Shown here: positions 16,752 through 25,180 of the stretch, piece after piece
Numbering within the stretch: the first letter of the stretch is position 1
How the letters are laid out: each line of letters begins with the position of its first letter
Assembly (NCBI GenBank): GCA_002353825.1
Contig: DEKJ01000016.1
Coordinates: 53,476-117,475 of the forward strand
Source: Prevotella sp. UBA2725
GTDB lineage: Bacteria; Bacteroidota; Bacteroidia; Bacteroidales; Bacteroidaceae
Reading direction: 5' to 3'
DNA length: 64,000 nucleotides
The notes under the pieces: generated by a model
The model's input: only the letters and a program-made list of their open reading frames with translations
What the model was told of the DNA's origin: nothing
Database searches by the model: none
Program-made: the position numbers and the translations under genes

Positions 16752-19046
16752 ATGTTGAAAGACAATGTACAGATGCCATTACACCGACGTTTTAAGTCGG
16801 GTACAGAGTGGGAACCAATTGGCTTCTTCTCAGATGCATTGTGCGAAGCCAAGACTTTCGACTTAATGTTAGGTTTCTTCTCTTCTTCTGCCATAAATGT
16901 TCTTAGTGATAGTTTTGCAACTTTCATATATAATGGAGGAAAGATGCGAATGATCATTAACGACATTCTTTCTAAAGAAGATAAGGCAACTTTTATGGTA
17001 GGGGAAAGTGATGTAGACCTTCCTACTTTCGATTTATCTGACATAAAGACCATTAAAAGAACTTTGTCGGAAAGGGATAAGCATTTCTTTGATTGCCTTG
17101 CTTATCTTATTCGCAATGATAGAGTTGAAATAAAGATAATAACTCCAAAGGACAATTGTGGCATATCACATACTAAGGCTGGTATCTTTAGTGACAATGC
17201 CAGTAGAATAGCCTTTGAGGGTTCGTGTAATTTCTCAAAAACAGCTTTAGTAGACAATATTGAGAGCTTTACTATAACCTGTGATTGGGATGGCCCTACA
17301 TCCGAAGCCAACATCAACGAAATAGCTAAAGACTTCGAGCAAACATTTAGTGGCAAGAATGACACTGTAAGATACGAGGATGTAAAAGATATAAAAACCA
17401 ACATCTTATCTTCTTTTCCAGACAAGAGTATACAAAGACTTCTGAAAGAAGAATATGATTTGTTGAAGAACAGACAGAAAACTTATCTAACTCCAACAAT
17501 AAAGAAGGTATTGAAAAGAGCAAAGGACAAAGTCGCCAGTATTATATATAAGCAAACTGGGGATATAAGTGTCATGCTGTCTGACGATGTTCCATCTTTC
17601 CCATACACTTCTGGGCCACGTGACTATCAGAAGCTTGCTTTTGAGAAATGGAAAGACAATGGTCAGCGTGGACTCTTCGCTATGGCGACAGGCACAGGTA
17701 AGACGATTACAGCATTAAATTGCTTGCTTGAGATATACATACGTAAAGGCTATTACAAGGCTGTCATCCTTGTGCCTACTATTACGCTTGTTAACCAGTG
17801 GGAAGAAGAATGTAGAAAATTCTCTTTCCAAAACATCACAAAAGTATTTTCAAAAAATACTGACTGGAAAGACGAAGTTGGACGTCTATGTATGGATGAG
17901 AAGTACAATATAGACAGCAACTCTTCATATATAATCATTGCCACATATGCTTCATTCTCTAGGAGGAAGACGTTTGATATGCTCAATAGTCTTGACCGTC
18001 GTCGTGTACTCTTGATTGCCGACGAATGTCACAATATGGGCTCAGAGACTATGTTGAAACTTTTGAAAGAAGTAAGATATGGCAGACGTATAGGATTATC
18101 AGCGACACCAGAACGTCAGTTTGATGACCGTGGCAATAGAATGCTGAGGAAGTTCTTTGGTGCTGAAGATGGTTATACATATGAATATTCCATGGAAGAA
18201 GCCATCAAAAATGGAGTCCTATGCAAATACAAGTACTATCCCCATCTGATTAGACTGACACCAACGGAGATGTCGGAATATATTGATTTGTCTGAAAGGA
18301 TAGCCAAGTACTTCAACTTTGAGAAGGAGTGTTTCGATAAGACTGATGAGATTTTAAAGAAATTCCTTCTTAAGCGCAAGCGTATCATTCATAAGGCATA
18401 TAACAAACTTGGAGTATTCAAGCAAATCATTTCAGAAAGATTTGCAGAAAAAGGTAATCTCAAATATTCGCTGGTTTATGTTCCAGAGGGTAATAAGCCT
18501 GACTACATAGAAGGAGAAGACGACTTCGATATTGCCGATAGTATTGGCGATGATGAAGATGCTGATCATCTGATAAACGTATATACGAAAGCGGTCTCAG
18601 ATTTGGATGAGACTATCACTGTAAAGCGTTTCGTATCTGGACAAAAAGACCGAGATGAAGTTCTAGAGGATTTTGCAAATGGGAGGATACAAGTCCTGAC
18701 ATCAATGAAGTGCCTCGATGAAGGTGTTGATGTGCCACGTAGTGAACTCGCAATATTCTGTTCTAGTACGGGAAATCCACGACAATTCATTCAACGGAGA
18801 GGACGTGTGCTAAGGACTCATAAAGACAAGAAGCTGGCTATACTTCATGATCTAGTAGTTGCACCGGAGGTTATTCCATGCACTGACAGCTACCGTATGG
18901 AGCAATCCTTATTGCGAGGTGAGCTAAAGAGGGTAAGCAATTTTGCCAGGCTCTCTGAGAATCCATCTCAATCAGAGATAGAACTACACGATGTAATGAA
19001 TTATTATGCTTCGAATCTAAATTATAACAATCAAGACAATGACTAA
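16752..19046 (+). CDS. PLD nuclease-SF2 helicase fusion
   Basis: 764 aa. The N-terminal third carries one phospholipase-D type motif: HTK at residues 140-142 followed by EGSCNFSKTALVDNIESF. Next comes a superfamily 2 helicase: Q-like RDYQ, Walker A ATGTGKT (312-318), DECH (424-427), SATP motif III, and RRGRVLR motif VI. PLD-helicases of this type are frequent in restriction and defence loci, cutting or unwinding foreign DNA. The gene is AT-rich compared with sspBCD, suggesting a different origin for the downstream module. It is 9 bp after sspD and overlaps the next gene by 8 bp. Predicted as a restriction-module component by context. Confidence 0.85.
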   Translation: MLKDNVQMPLHRRFKSGTEWEPIGFFSDALCEAKTFDLMLGFFSSSAINVLSDSFATFIYNGGKMRMIINDILSKEDKATFMVGESDVDLPTFDLSDIKTIKRTLSERDKHFFDCLAYLIRNDRVEIKIITPKDNCGISHTKAGIFSDNASRIAFEGSCNFSKTALVDNIESFTITCDWDGPTSEANINEIAKDFEQTFSGKNDTVRYEDVKDIKTNILSSFPDKSIQRLLKEEYDLLKNRQKTYLTPTIKKVLKRAKDKVASIIYKQTGDISVMLSDDVPSFPYTSGPRDYQKLAFEKWKDNGQRGLFAMATGTGKTITALNCLLEIYIRKGYYKAVILVPTITLVNQWEEECRKFSFQNITKVFSKNTDWKDEVGRLCMDEKYNIDSNSSYIIIATYASFSRRKTFDMLNSLDRRRVLLIADECHNMGSETMLKLLKEVRYGRRIGLSATPERQFDDRGNRMLRKFFGAEDGYTYEYSMEEAIKNGVLCKYKYYPHLIRLTPTEMSEYIDLSERIAKYFNFEKECFDKTDEILKKFLLKRKRIIHKAYNKLGVFKQIISERFAEKGNLKYSLVYVPEGNKPDYIEGEDDFDIADSIGDDEDADHLINVYTKAVSDLDETITVKRFVSGQKDRDEVLEDFANGRIQVLTSMKCLDEGVDVPRSELAIFCSSTGNPRQFIQRRGRVLRTHKDKKLAILHDLVVAPEVIPCTDSYRMEQSLLRGELKRVSNFARLSENPSQSEIELHDVMNYYASNLNYNNQDND

Positions 19047-19275
19047 CAAAGAAAGGATGCTGCACATGGTGCTGGATGACCCAAAGCTGCAGGAACTCTA
19101 CAACTATGACAGGAGCGAGTATGAGGACTTGAGTACAGCCTTATACTCTGATAATATAGTTGTTGCTACGGTCGCAAAGATCATTAAAGATCTCAATGGG
19201 TCTGAAGATCAATCAATACAGAAAAAAGTGTACAAATCAATCTTTAATAACTTATATGACAATATTCTAATATGA
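19039..19275 (+). CDS. Small hypothetical protein in the Ssp operon
   Basis: 78 aa, acidic, predicted helical (MTNKERMLHMVLDDPKL...). I do not recognise a family. It overlaps the helicase gene by 8 bp and the SMC-like gene by 4 bp (ATGA), so it is translationally coupled on both sides and is probably a real subunit or adaptor. It is too small and unlike in sequence to be called DndE with confidence. Confidence 0.7.
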   Translation: MTNKERMLHMVLDDPKLQELYNYDRSEYEDLSTALYSDNIVVATVAKIIKDLNGSEDQSIQKKVYKSIFNNLYDNILI

Positions 19276-21401
19276 TTATTAAGAAGCTGGAAATAACCAA
19301 TTTCCGTAGCTACTACGGCTACAACTCATTAGATCTTACCGATGGCCTGAACCTCATAATTGGTGCTAATGGTGATGGTAAGACCACAATCTTCGATGCT
19401 TTAGCATGGCTCTTCAATACGAAGCAGGTCGTGATGGATGAAAGATTGATCTCAAAGAAACGTGAAGAAGAACTTTCTACTTCAGAGTCAGATGATGTCA
19501 GAGTAGCATTATACTATGAACATGAAGGACAGGATAAGACGCTTGAGAAAATGTTCCGTTTCACGAAGTCTTCAGATGGAACTGTCACAACCCAGAACTA
19601 TTCTTTCGTTCTAAGAGAAGGTAATGGCATAGAACGGACAGAAGTAAGCGGTGTAAATATTGATCATGACTTTCCTGTAGAACTTCGCCACTATACAATG
19701 TTTAGAGGTGAAAGTGACCTTGACGTCTTCAAGGAGTCTAATGCTTTAGGCATATTGATAAAGACATTCAGCGATGTAAAAGACTTCGATGCATACTTCA
19801 AGTTTATGGAGTTTGCTAAAAGCTGCGCTGAATCTGCTAGAGATTCTGCCCAAAGAAAGGACAAAAAGAACTCTGACAAAGTCCGTGGACTTAAGCAAAT
19901 CATAGAAAGAGAAGATGCTATTCTCTCTGATATTAATCGAGAGATAGAGGATAAAACCGACGAGGTCACTAACTTCAAAGCTTTGCTCGATAACATAGAG
20001 CAGAATCGAGAAGCATCTGAGCAACTGGTTGATGTCAATAGAAGAATTGCTAATCTGACAAAAGACAGGGATGAAACAGCAAGCCACATCCACGAAGACT
20101 ATACCATCAATTTACTTGATGATATGTGGATTCTTATGGGGTTTACTAATATTGCTGCTGACTTTACCAAGAAAGTAAACGACGCTGATCTCAAAAGAAG
20201 AGAAGAAGAAAAAGCCTATTTGATAGAAGCAGGTGAAAAGAAAGCACTTAAGAAACTGAAGTTTACACCTTTACCTGTTAACATACCTGGGCCTCAGACA
20301 ATGAAAGAGATGCTTCATGATGAAGTGTGCAAAGTGTGTGGCAGACCAGCACCTAAGCACAGTGAGCCATGGGAGTTCATGCTACACAAGTTGCAAGAAT
20401 ATGAGGATGCTATCAAAAACAGGAAGGATAAAGAAGATGATTCTGTTCCTCCTCTCTATAAGAATAATTATATCAAGGAATTGATGGGCAGAGCAACTAC
20501 TCTCGACAATAATCTCCATGATATAAATGTACTACGCCAAAGAATCAAAGAGAAGATAGCTCTCAACAATCGTCTGCACAACGATATCAGAAAGATCGAG
20601 GAGAACCTGGAGAGAGAATATGAAAACAAGAAGCGTATTCTTGCTCAAACAGATGGCTTGACAGAAGAGCAGTTGCAAGCAAGATACCAAGACATCTCTA
20701 GTTGGACCAATCAGCAGAGAAATGCTGAAGACAGAGTAAAAACCCTAAAAGTGCAGAGAGAAAAGCATCGTGAAAAACTCGACGATGCGCAGAATCAGTT
20801 ATCGCAGCTTGCTGTTGGTACTTCTGCTGAGATATATACCAAAATATGGAATATCATTCGTCAGATCGCTGATGCCTTCAAATCCGCAAAGGATAAAAAC
20901 AAATATGACCTTCTTAAGGCCATAGAGGACAAGGCTAACTATTATCTGGAGCAGCTTAACATCAATGACTTCAAGGGTACTGTCAGAATTATAGAGAAGG
21001 CCAACGGACAGGGAGAAGTCCGTCTTGTGAACAATGATGGCGCAACTATCTACAGCCCTAATACAGCGTTGAAGACAACATATCTCATGTCCATAATATT
21101 CGCTATCAGCTGTATATCCAGTGAACGTAAGAACACAGAGTATCCTCTCATCTTTGATGCGCCAACGTCTTCGTTCACGGACGCAAAAGATACTGAATTC
21201 TTTAATGTCATAAGCAAACTCAACAAGCAAGTGATTATTGTCACAAAGAGCTTCCTCAAAGACGTTGGCAATGGTAATATTGTACTGGACTGCGATAGGG
21301 TGGAGGCCGTACAAGGCACAGTCTACCGCATTGAAAAGAAGAAGCCTTTTGATGATAAAAAGCTTGGTACCATTCAAACAATAATAACGAAGATTAAATA
21401 A
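19272..21401 (+). CDS. SMC/DndD-like ABC ATPase
   Basis: 709 aa. The N-terminus MIIKKLEITNFRSYYG with Walker A GANGDGKTT (31-39) is RecF/SMC-like; two coiled-coil arms flank a zinc-hook-like CKVCGRP near residues 353-358; the C-terminus has the YPLIFDAPTSS Walker B region. This is the layout of DndD, the SMC-like ATPase of double-strand phosphorothioation systems, and of Rad50. Canonical SspABCD lacks it. Here it follows PLD-helicase and precedes two uncharacterised proteins in a coupled operon, so it could drive DNA translocation or sensing for the effector module. Confidence 0.85.
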   Translation: MIIKKLEITNFRSYYGYNSLDLTDGLNLIIGANGDGKTTIFDALAWLFNTKQVVMDERLISKKREEELSTSESDDVRVALYYEHEGQDKTLEKMFRFTKSSDGTVTTQNYSFVLREGNGIERTEVSGVNIDHDFPVELRHYTMFRGESDLDVFKESNALGILIKTFSDVKDFDAYFKFMEFAKSCAESARDSAQRKDKKNSDKVRGLKQIIEREDAILSDINREIEDKTDEVTNFKALLDNIEQNREASEQLVDVNRRIANLTKDRDETASHIHEDYTINLLDDMWILMGFTNIAADFTKKVNDADLKRREEEKAYLIEAGEKKALKKLKFTPLPVNIPGPQTMKEMLHDEVCKVCGRPAPKHSEPWEFMLHKLQEYEDAIKNRKDKEDDSVPPLYKNNYIKELMGRATTLDNNLHDINVLRQRIKEKIALNNRLHNDIRKIEENLEREYENKKRILAQTDGLTEEQLQARYQDISSWTNQQRNAEDRVKTLKVQREKHREKLDDAQNQLSQLAVGTSAEIYTKIWNIIRQIADAFKSAKDKNKYDLLKAIEDKANYYLEQLNINDFKGTVRIIEKANGQGEVRLVNNDGATIYSPNTALKTTYLMSIIFAISCISSERKNTEYPLIFDAPTSSFTDAKDTEFFNVISKLNKQVIIVTKSFLKDVGNGNIVLDCDRVEAVQGTVYRIEKKKPFDDKKLGTIQTIITKIK

Positions 21402-21403
21402 TT

Positions 21404-22021
21404 ATGACTTCTTACGATAATATAGAAGAGCCTCTAAAAGGTGAGAAACTCATAGATGTATGGGGCAGACGTAATCCTCGTTTTGAGAAGAAATATGAGC
21501 AAAGTGTTCTACGTGTGCTTTCTACTTATGGCGTAAAGGCTAGTGAGACGACAGAGGCCAAAGGAAAAGTCTTCGGCGCTGGTTATGAACCTATGATTAT
21601 GGCTTTCTTCATTGGACTATATGCCAATAAGAGATTGCCTCTTTCCGACGATCCCGATGACTTGAAGGGCTTAGGACAACCATTGATGTTCTGGGGTAAC
21701 AATGGTAACAAGTTGCGTAAGACATATCCACGTCTGCGTGAATATATCTTCGATGCTCTTGTAGCAAAGACTGATATAGATTGGGTGGCTCTAGATAAAG
21801 GAGAAATAAAGGTCAGTGCGATTATAACCCAACTAATCAATACTATGGAAGAATACGTCAACTATGGCTTCTCTGTAATAGAAGAAAAAATAGAAGAGGA
21901 CAAGGGCTACTTCTTCTCACAGCGTGCTTTTCTTGATATGTTTATGCAATTGACGGAAAATGATGTCGCTGATACCATTCAGAAAACACCAGCTGACAAC
22001 AATGATGTAGAACCTCTATAA
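21404..22021 (+). CDS. Uncharacterised protein of the Ssp-associated module
   Basis: 205 aa, soluble, mixed helix. Conserved-looking segments include GAGYEPMIMAFFIGLYANKR, GLGQPLMFWGN and YIFDALVAKTDIDWVALDKG. I recall similar short proteins annotated loosely as glycoside hydrolase in Bacteroidetes, but no such catalytic motif is visible and the context argues against it. It starts 2 bp after the SMC-like gene and is followed after 12 bp by the 701-aa gene. Function unknown; likely a partner of its neighbours. Confidence 0.8.
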   Translation: MTSYDNIEEPLKGEKLIDVWGRRNPRFEKKYEQSVLRVLSTYGVKASETTEAKGKVFGAGYEPMIMAFFIGLYANKRLPLSDDPDDLKGLGQPLMFWGNNGNKLRKTYPRLREYIFDALVAKTDIDWVALDKGEIKVSAIITQLINTMEEYVNYGFSVIEEKIEEDKGYFFSQRAFLDMFMQLTENDVADTIQKTPADNNDVEPL

Positions 22022-22033
22022 CACTGTGTATTC

Positions 22034-24139
22034 ATGGGCATAGATTATACTGATATTTTTGAGAAATTAGCATGCAGACATGATGACATTGCGAGAATGG
22101 AGACTGCGATGCTGATTGCTGTAATAGACTTAGTTGGTGAAGGGGAAATCGTAAATAATGAGATCAAGCCTAATCACCAACTACAATCGGCATACACTAA
22201 AGTCTGTCATAGATATCATATTTCGTCTGAAAATGCTTATCTGCCGTTTTGGTATCTTGCTCGTGAATCTTTTTGGCACATCGTCCCATTCAGAAACGGT
22301 GAGGATATCCTGGATCTTATTAGGGACAAAAATCAACAGCCGTCAAAATCAAAATTGGAAAGCTGTGTCAATTACGTAGAACTCGACGACGATTTGTTCT
22401 TCCTTATGACGTTGTCATCAGGAAGGACAAGTCTTCGTGAGTCCTTGTTGAAATTTTGCTTTAATCTTAACGATGATGAGGTGATTGCGTACGCTGCTGA
22501 TAATGCTAAGCCAAGTTCTCCTATAGACACGAAGAAACTCTATGAATCCTTGAAAAATACCAGTAATGGCAACAATGAAACCACTACGAAAGTAGTGGCT
22601 TCTGAAGGTTATCGCGACTTACCATTGAACCTTAAGATTGCTCTGAACATTAGCTTCTTCACCTTTCTCAAAAAAAATCCATATGCACAAGAGTCTATCA
22701 TTTCAGAAATGCCTGATATAGATAGTCTTTATGAGCATATTGTGAATGCAAGTTCGTTCCTATCAAAAGCAACATCAGCATACGCTTCTACGTATATCTC
22801 TCTTCTCAAAGACTTAAAGATTGCTCTAATGTCTGAAGATAATGCATCTACACTAATAGACAGGATTACTGAGGAGATAGCTAAACTGGAAGATACTAAT
22901 AGTAAACATCAGATACCAGAGGATGACTTTTCTTATACGGACGAAGGGTCAACTTCAGAGGTAAAAATAACAAGTTACGAAACCAATGACCTTCAATCTG
23001 CAAATTCAGAAGAACTGACTTCAACTCCGGATTATCAAGAAGACGACAGTCAGGAAGAGCCAAAAGAATTAGATTTCTTCGTTGAGCAGATAGGTGGAAA
23101 ATGCACTATTGTTAACAAAGAGAACAAAAAGATATATTCTTCAACCGGTAGAGTAGTCATTATAAAGGGAGAACCGTACAGAGTGTATAGGACCTATTCT
23201 TATCTGACTATCAACAAGCTGAATAGAGAAGGAGAAAACTTCTATACAGGTGAAAGAATAATAAACGTCAAATCTGAGTCAGAGCTTTACCAAGCCTTAG
23301 ATGGGTATGATAACATTCAAGAGATCAACGGAATAAGAAGAGATTATTCCGGTCAGTATCTACTGAAGCTGCAAAACACATGGTATGATAGTGTTGGAGG
23401 TATAGACTCTGTAGAGCAACCGATTGAACAACCATCTGAGTCTGCTAAGACTTCAGATGTTGTTAGCAATGATACGGAAGAGGGGGCAACCAGCGATGAC
23501 TATCTAACAGAAGATGAAGTCCAGGAGATATTGAAATCCTACAAGCCAAAGGGGAAATTGGGATTAATCAGGGAATTTGCTCATTCTCCCTATGATTTTC
23601 TTTGGATGATGGCGATAGTAGACAAGATGGATGCAGCTGTTCCGCCTCGTTCTATCCAAATTGACGATCTGGCTATGGTGATGATAGCTAATGCATGGGA
23701 GGCTAGCCAAATTTACCCGGAGACAATAGAAAGGCAACCAGCATTGAAGAAATGCATCGAATTCTTTATCTCAGAATCAGAACAGAGCATGGCTGAGCCA
23801 CTGGATTGGAATTCTCCAAAAGAGCTAGTGTATTCAGAAATCAAAGATTACCCTATGGGTGATGATATAGAAGGCATTGTAGATAAGCTTGTCAGCGAAG
23901 CACCATATCGTGTAGACAACACTTGGATACAAACTCATGACATGATGGATCTAATAGAGAAATCAAAAGAGTTCTATGGTAGATGCTTGTACGGTATACA
24001 TCTCAAAAAGTACGATTCGTTTATTCAGATGAATGAGCCATGGATCTGGAATTTACGAAAAGAGCATGATTACCTAATTCTGTATTTTAGAGATCTCTAT
24101 AGGAAGGCCCTCACTGAAAATGACAATTCTCTTTTATAA
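22034..24139 (+). CDS. Large protein with sulfur-binding-like N-terminus
   Basis: 701 aa. Residues of about 20-115 follow the same pattern as the small divergent protein at 10611-11171: METAMLIAVIDLVGEGEI, then AYLPFWYLARESFWHIVPF, then VELDDDLFFLM, resembling the DNA-sulfur-binding domain. The middle (about 290-480) is acidic and low complexity with a beta-rich insert. The C-terminal third (SPYDFLWMMAIVDKMD, then APYRVDNTWI) has no nuclease motif I can name. By position it is the last gene of the eight-gene operon and may be the reader that links phosphorothioate status to the PLD-helicase/SMC machinery. That role is inference. Confidence 0.75.
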   Translation: MGIDYTDIFEKLACRHDDIARMETAMLIAVIDLVGEGEIVNNEIKPNHQLQSAYTKVCHRYHISSENAYLPFWYLARESFWHIVPFRNGEDILDLIRDKNQQPSKSKLESCVNYVELDDDLFFLMTLSSGRTSLRESLLKFCFNLNDDEVIAYAADNAKPSSPIDTKKLYESLKNTSNGNNETTTKVVASEGYRDLPLNLKIALNISFFTFLKKNPYAQESIISEMPDIDSLYEHIVNASSFLSKATSAYASTYISLLKDLKIALMSEDNASTLIDRITEEIAKLEDTNSKHQIPEDDFSYTDEGSTSEVKITSYETNDLQSANSEELTSTPDYQEDDSQEEPKELDFFVEQIGGKCTIVNKENKKIYSSTGRVVIIKGEPYRVYRTYSYLTINKLNREGENFYTGERIINVKSESELYQALDGYDNIQEINGIRRDYSGQYLLKLQNTWYDSVGGIDSVEQPIEQPSESAKTSDVVSNDTEEGATSDDYLTEDEVQEILKSYKPKGKLGLIREFAHSPYDFLWMMAIVDKMDAAVPPRSIQIDDLAMVMIANAWEASQIYPETIERQPALKKCIEFFISESEQSMAEPLDWNSPKELVYSEIKDYPMGDDIEGIVDKLVSEAPYRVDNTWIQTHDMMDLIEKSKEFYGRCLYGIHLKKYDSFIQMNEPWIWNLRKEHDYLILYFRDLYRKALTENDNSLL

Positions 24140-24255
24140 GAATTAGTCACGAGACTGGTGGTTTAAGCTTTAGTAGTTGTTTCTAACGACTCTAATAGAA
24201 CCGTGAGCTGAGGGGTAGCATATCTCTTTATAGCCTAAACGATTTATCAAAATAA

Positions 24256-24316
24256 GCCGACAGCCTGAGAAATCGACAAAATAATAATCGAGTTCTCAAG
24301 TTATCGGCCTTTATTT
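24256..24316 (+). terminator. Possible terminator after the Ssp operon
   Basis: Interrupted hairpin: outer stem GCCGA/TCGGC (24256-24260, 24304-24308), inner stem TGAGAA/TTCTCA (24266-24271, 24293-24298), followed by CTTTATTTTG. Weak T-tract and a 5x5 internal loop, so moderate support only. Confidence 0.4.
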
Positions 24317-24360
24317 TGCCGGTTTTGCTGACCTTTTTGTTGTTGGCGAGAGTAGAGCTG

Positions 24361-24945
24361 TCAATCTTTTTCTTTTACGGGTGTATACAGTATGCAACCT
24401 GGCTCTGAAGGATGATCGAGCACGAGGGTGTCAGCGGGATACGCGCTCAACTTCCAGGCGACGAGGATGTCACCGGCTGCTCCGGCGGCGCAAAAGAGAC
24501 TAAGGAAAGTCACTTCGACATCGCGGAACAGGAGGCCCGCTATCAGCGGGAGGATGCCTAAGATGACGAGCGGGGCGAGGGCGCCGACGACATACTGCCG
24601 CTTCTTCAGCGGCTCACTACAATGGCAGTAGGCAGCGCCTGCTTTCCAATTGACTCCAAAACTGATGCTCTGCCAACCATCCTTTGTATAATGGGCGAAG
24701 GCCAGGCCGTGGATGAGTTCGTGGGCAATCAAGCTCGCAATGAGGATGACCATAAAGAGCAGGGAGGATAGCTCCGGATGGTTAGGGATATTCAAGATAC
24801 TGAAGTTGCCGATGTCTCTCAGGGGCCAGCCGAACTGGTGATACCATATCGGCGCGACGAGTGCAAAGAGCACAATGAAGATGACGACAGCAAAGATGTT
24901 CGCTTTTGTGGTGTTAATGGTCAGTTTCTGCTGATCGGTTGCCAT
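24361..24945 (-). CDS. DUF3267 putative membrane metalloprotease, copy 2
   Basis: 194 aa, homologous along its whole length to the 192-aa protein at 7749-8327, with the same HELIH motif (residues 75-79) and the same PSEPGCILYTP end. Substitutions are scattered, so the copies are diverged homologues and not a fresh duplication. It lies between the island and the intact tRNA-Arg, as copy 1 lies beside the tRNA remnant. It was probably brought in with the island from a related genome where the same gene order tRNA-Arg/DUF3267 exists. Confidence 0.85.
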   Translation of the reverse strand: MATDQQKLTINTTKANIFAVVIFIVLFALVAPIWYHQFGWPLRDIGNFSILNIPNHPELSSLLFMVILIASLIAHELIHGLAFAHYTKDGWQSISFGVNWKAGAAYCHCSEPLKKRQYVVGALAPLVILGILPLIAGLLFRDVEVTFLSLFCAAGAAGDILVAWKLSAYPADTLVLDHPSEPGCILYTPVKEKD

Positions 24946-24993
24946 ATGGGTTGTTTGGGTTTAGATGAATAATTAGTACTCCGACTGGGAATC
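24939..24993. repeat. Island right boundary: 55-bp direct repeat overlapping tRNA-Arg
   Basis: Identical to 8321-8375 and in the same orientation, 16,618 bp apart. The last 17 bp are the 3' end of the intact tRNA gene. Confidence 0.85.
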
Positions 24994-25048
24994 GAACCCA
25001 GATCAAAGGTTTAGGAAACCTCCGTTCTATCCGTTGAACTATCAGAGC
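24977..25048 (-). tRNA. tRNA-Arg (anticodon CCU)
   Basis: A 72-nt cloverleaf can be folded: acceptor GCTCTGA/TCGGAGT with two G-U pairs, D-arm GTTC/GAAC, anticodon stem GAGGT/ACCTT around loop TTCCTAA (anticodon CCT), T-arm CTGGG-TTCGATT-CCCAG and discriminator A. CCA is not encoded. It decodes AGG. Its 3' end serves as the boundary of the defence island. Confidence 0.93.
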
Positions 25049-25086
25049 TCCTGACGATAATAGCATGGTAGCATGCTATTAGGATG

Positions 25087-25118
25087 CAAAGGTAAGGATA
25101 ATTATTGGAAAAGCGCAA
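25087..25118 (-). promoter_or_regulatory. Promoter of tRNA-Arg
   Basis: Reverse strand TTGC, 20 bp, TACCTTTG, ending about 38 bp before the tRNA 5' end; fits the Bacteroidetes -33/-7 consensus. A hairpin AATAGCATG/CATGCTATT (25059-25080) lies between promoter and tRNA. Confidence 0.55.
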
Positions 25119-25180
25119 GAGTTGAGTTAAAAAATAGTCGTGGAGAGCCGTGAAAAGCCGATGCAGAAATAGTTTTGTTG

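Noticed and set aside
19039..19275. DndE homologue
   Set aside because: Size and sequence do not match what I know of DndE; left as hypothetical.
21404..22021. Glycoside hydrolase label for the 205-aa protein
   Set aside because: No catalytic signature is visible and the genomic context is DNA modification and restriction.
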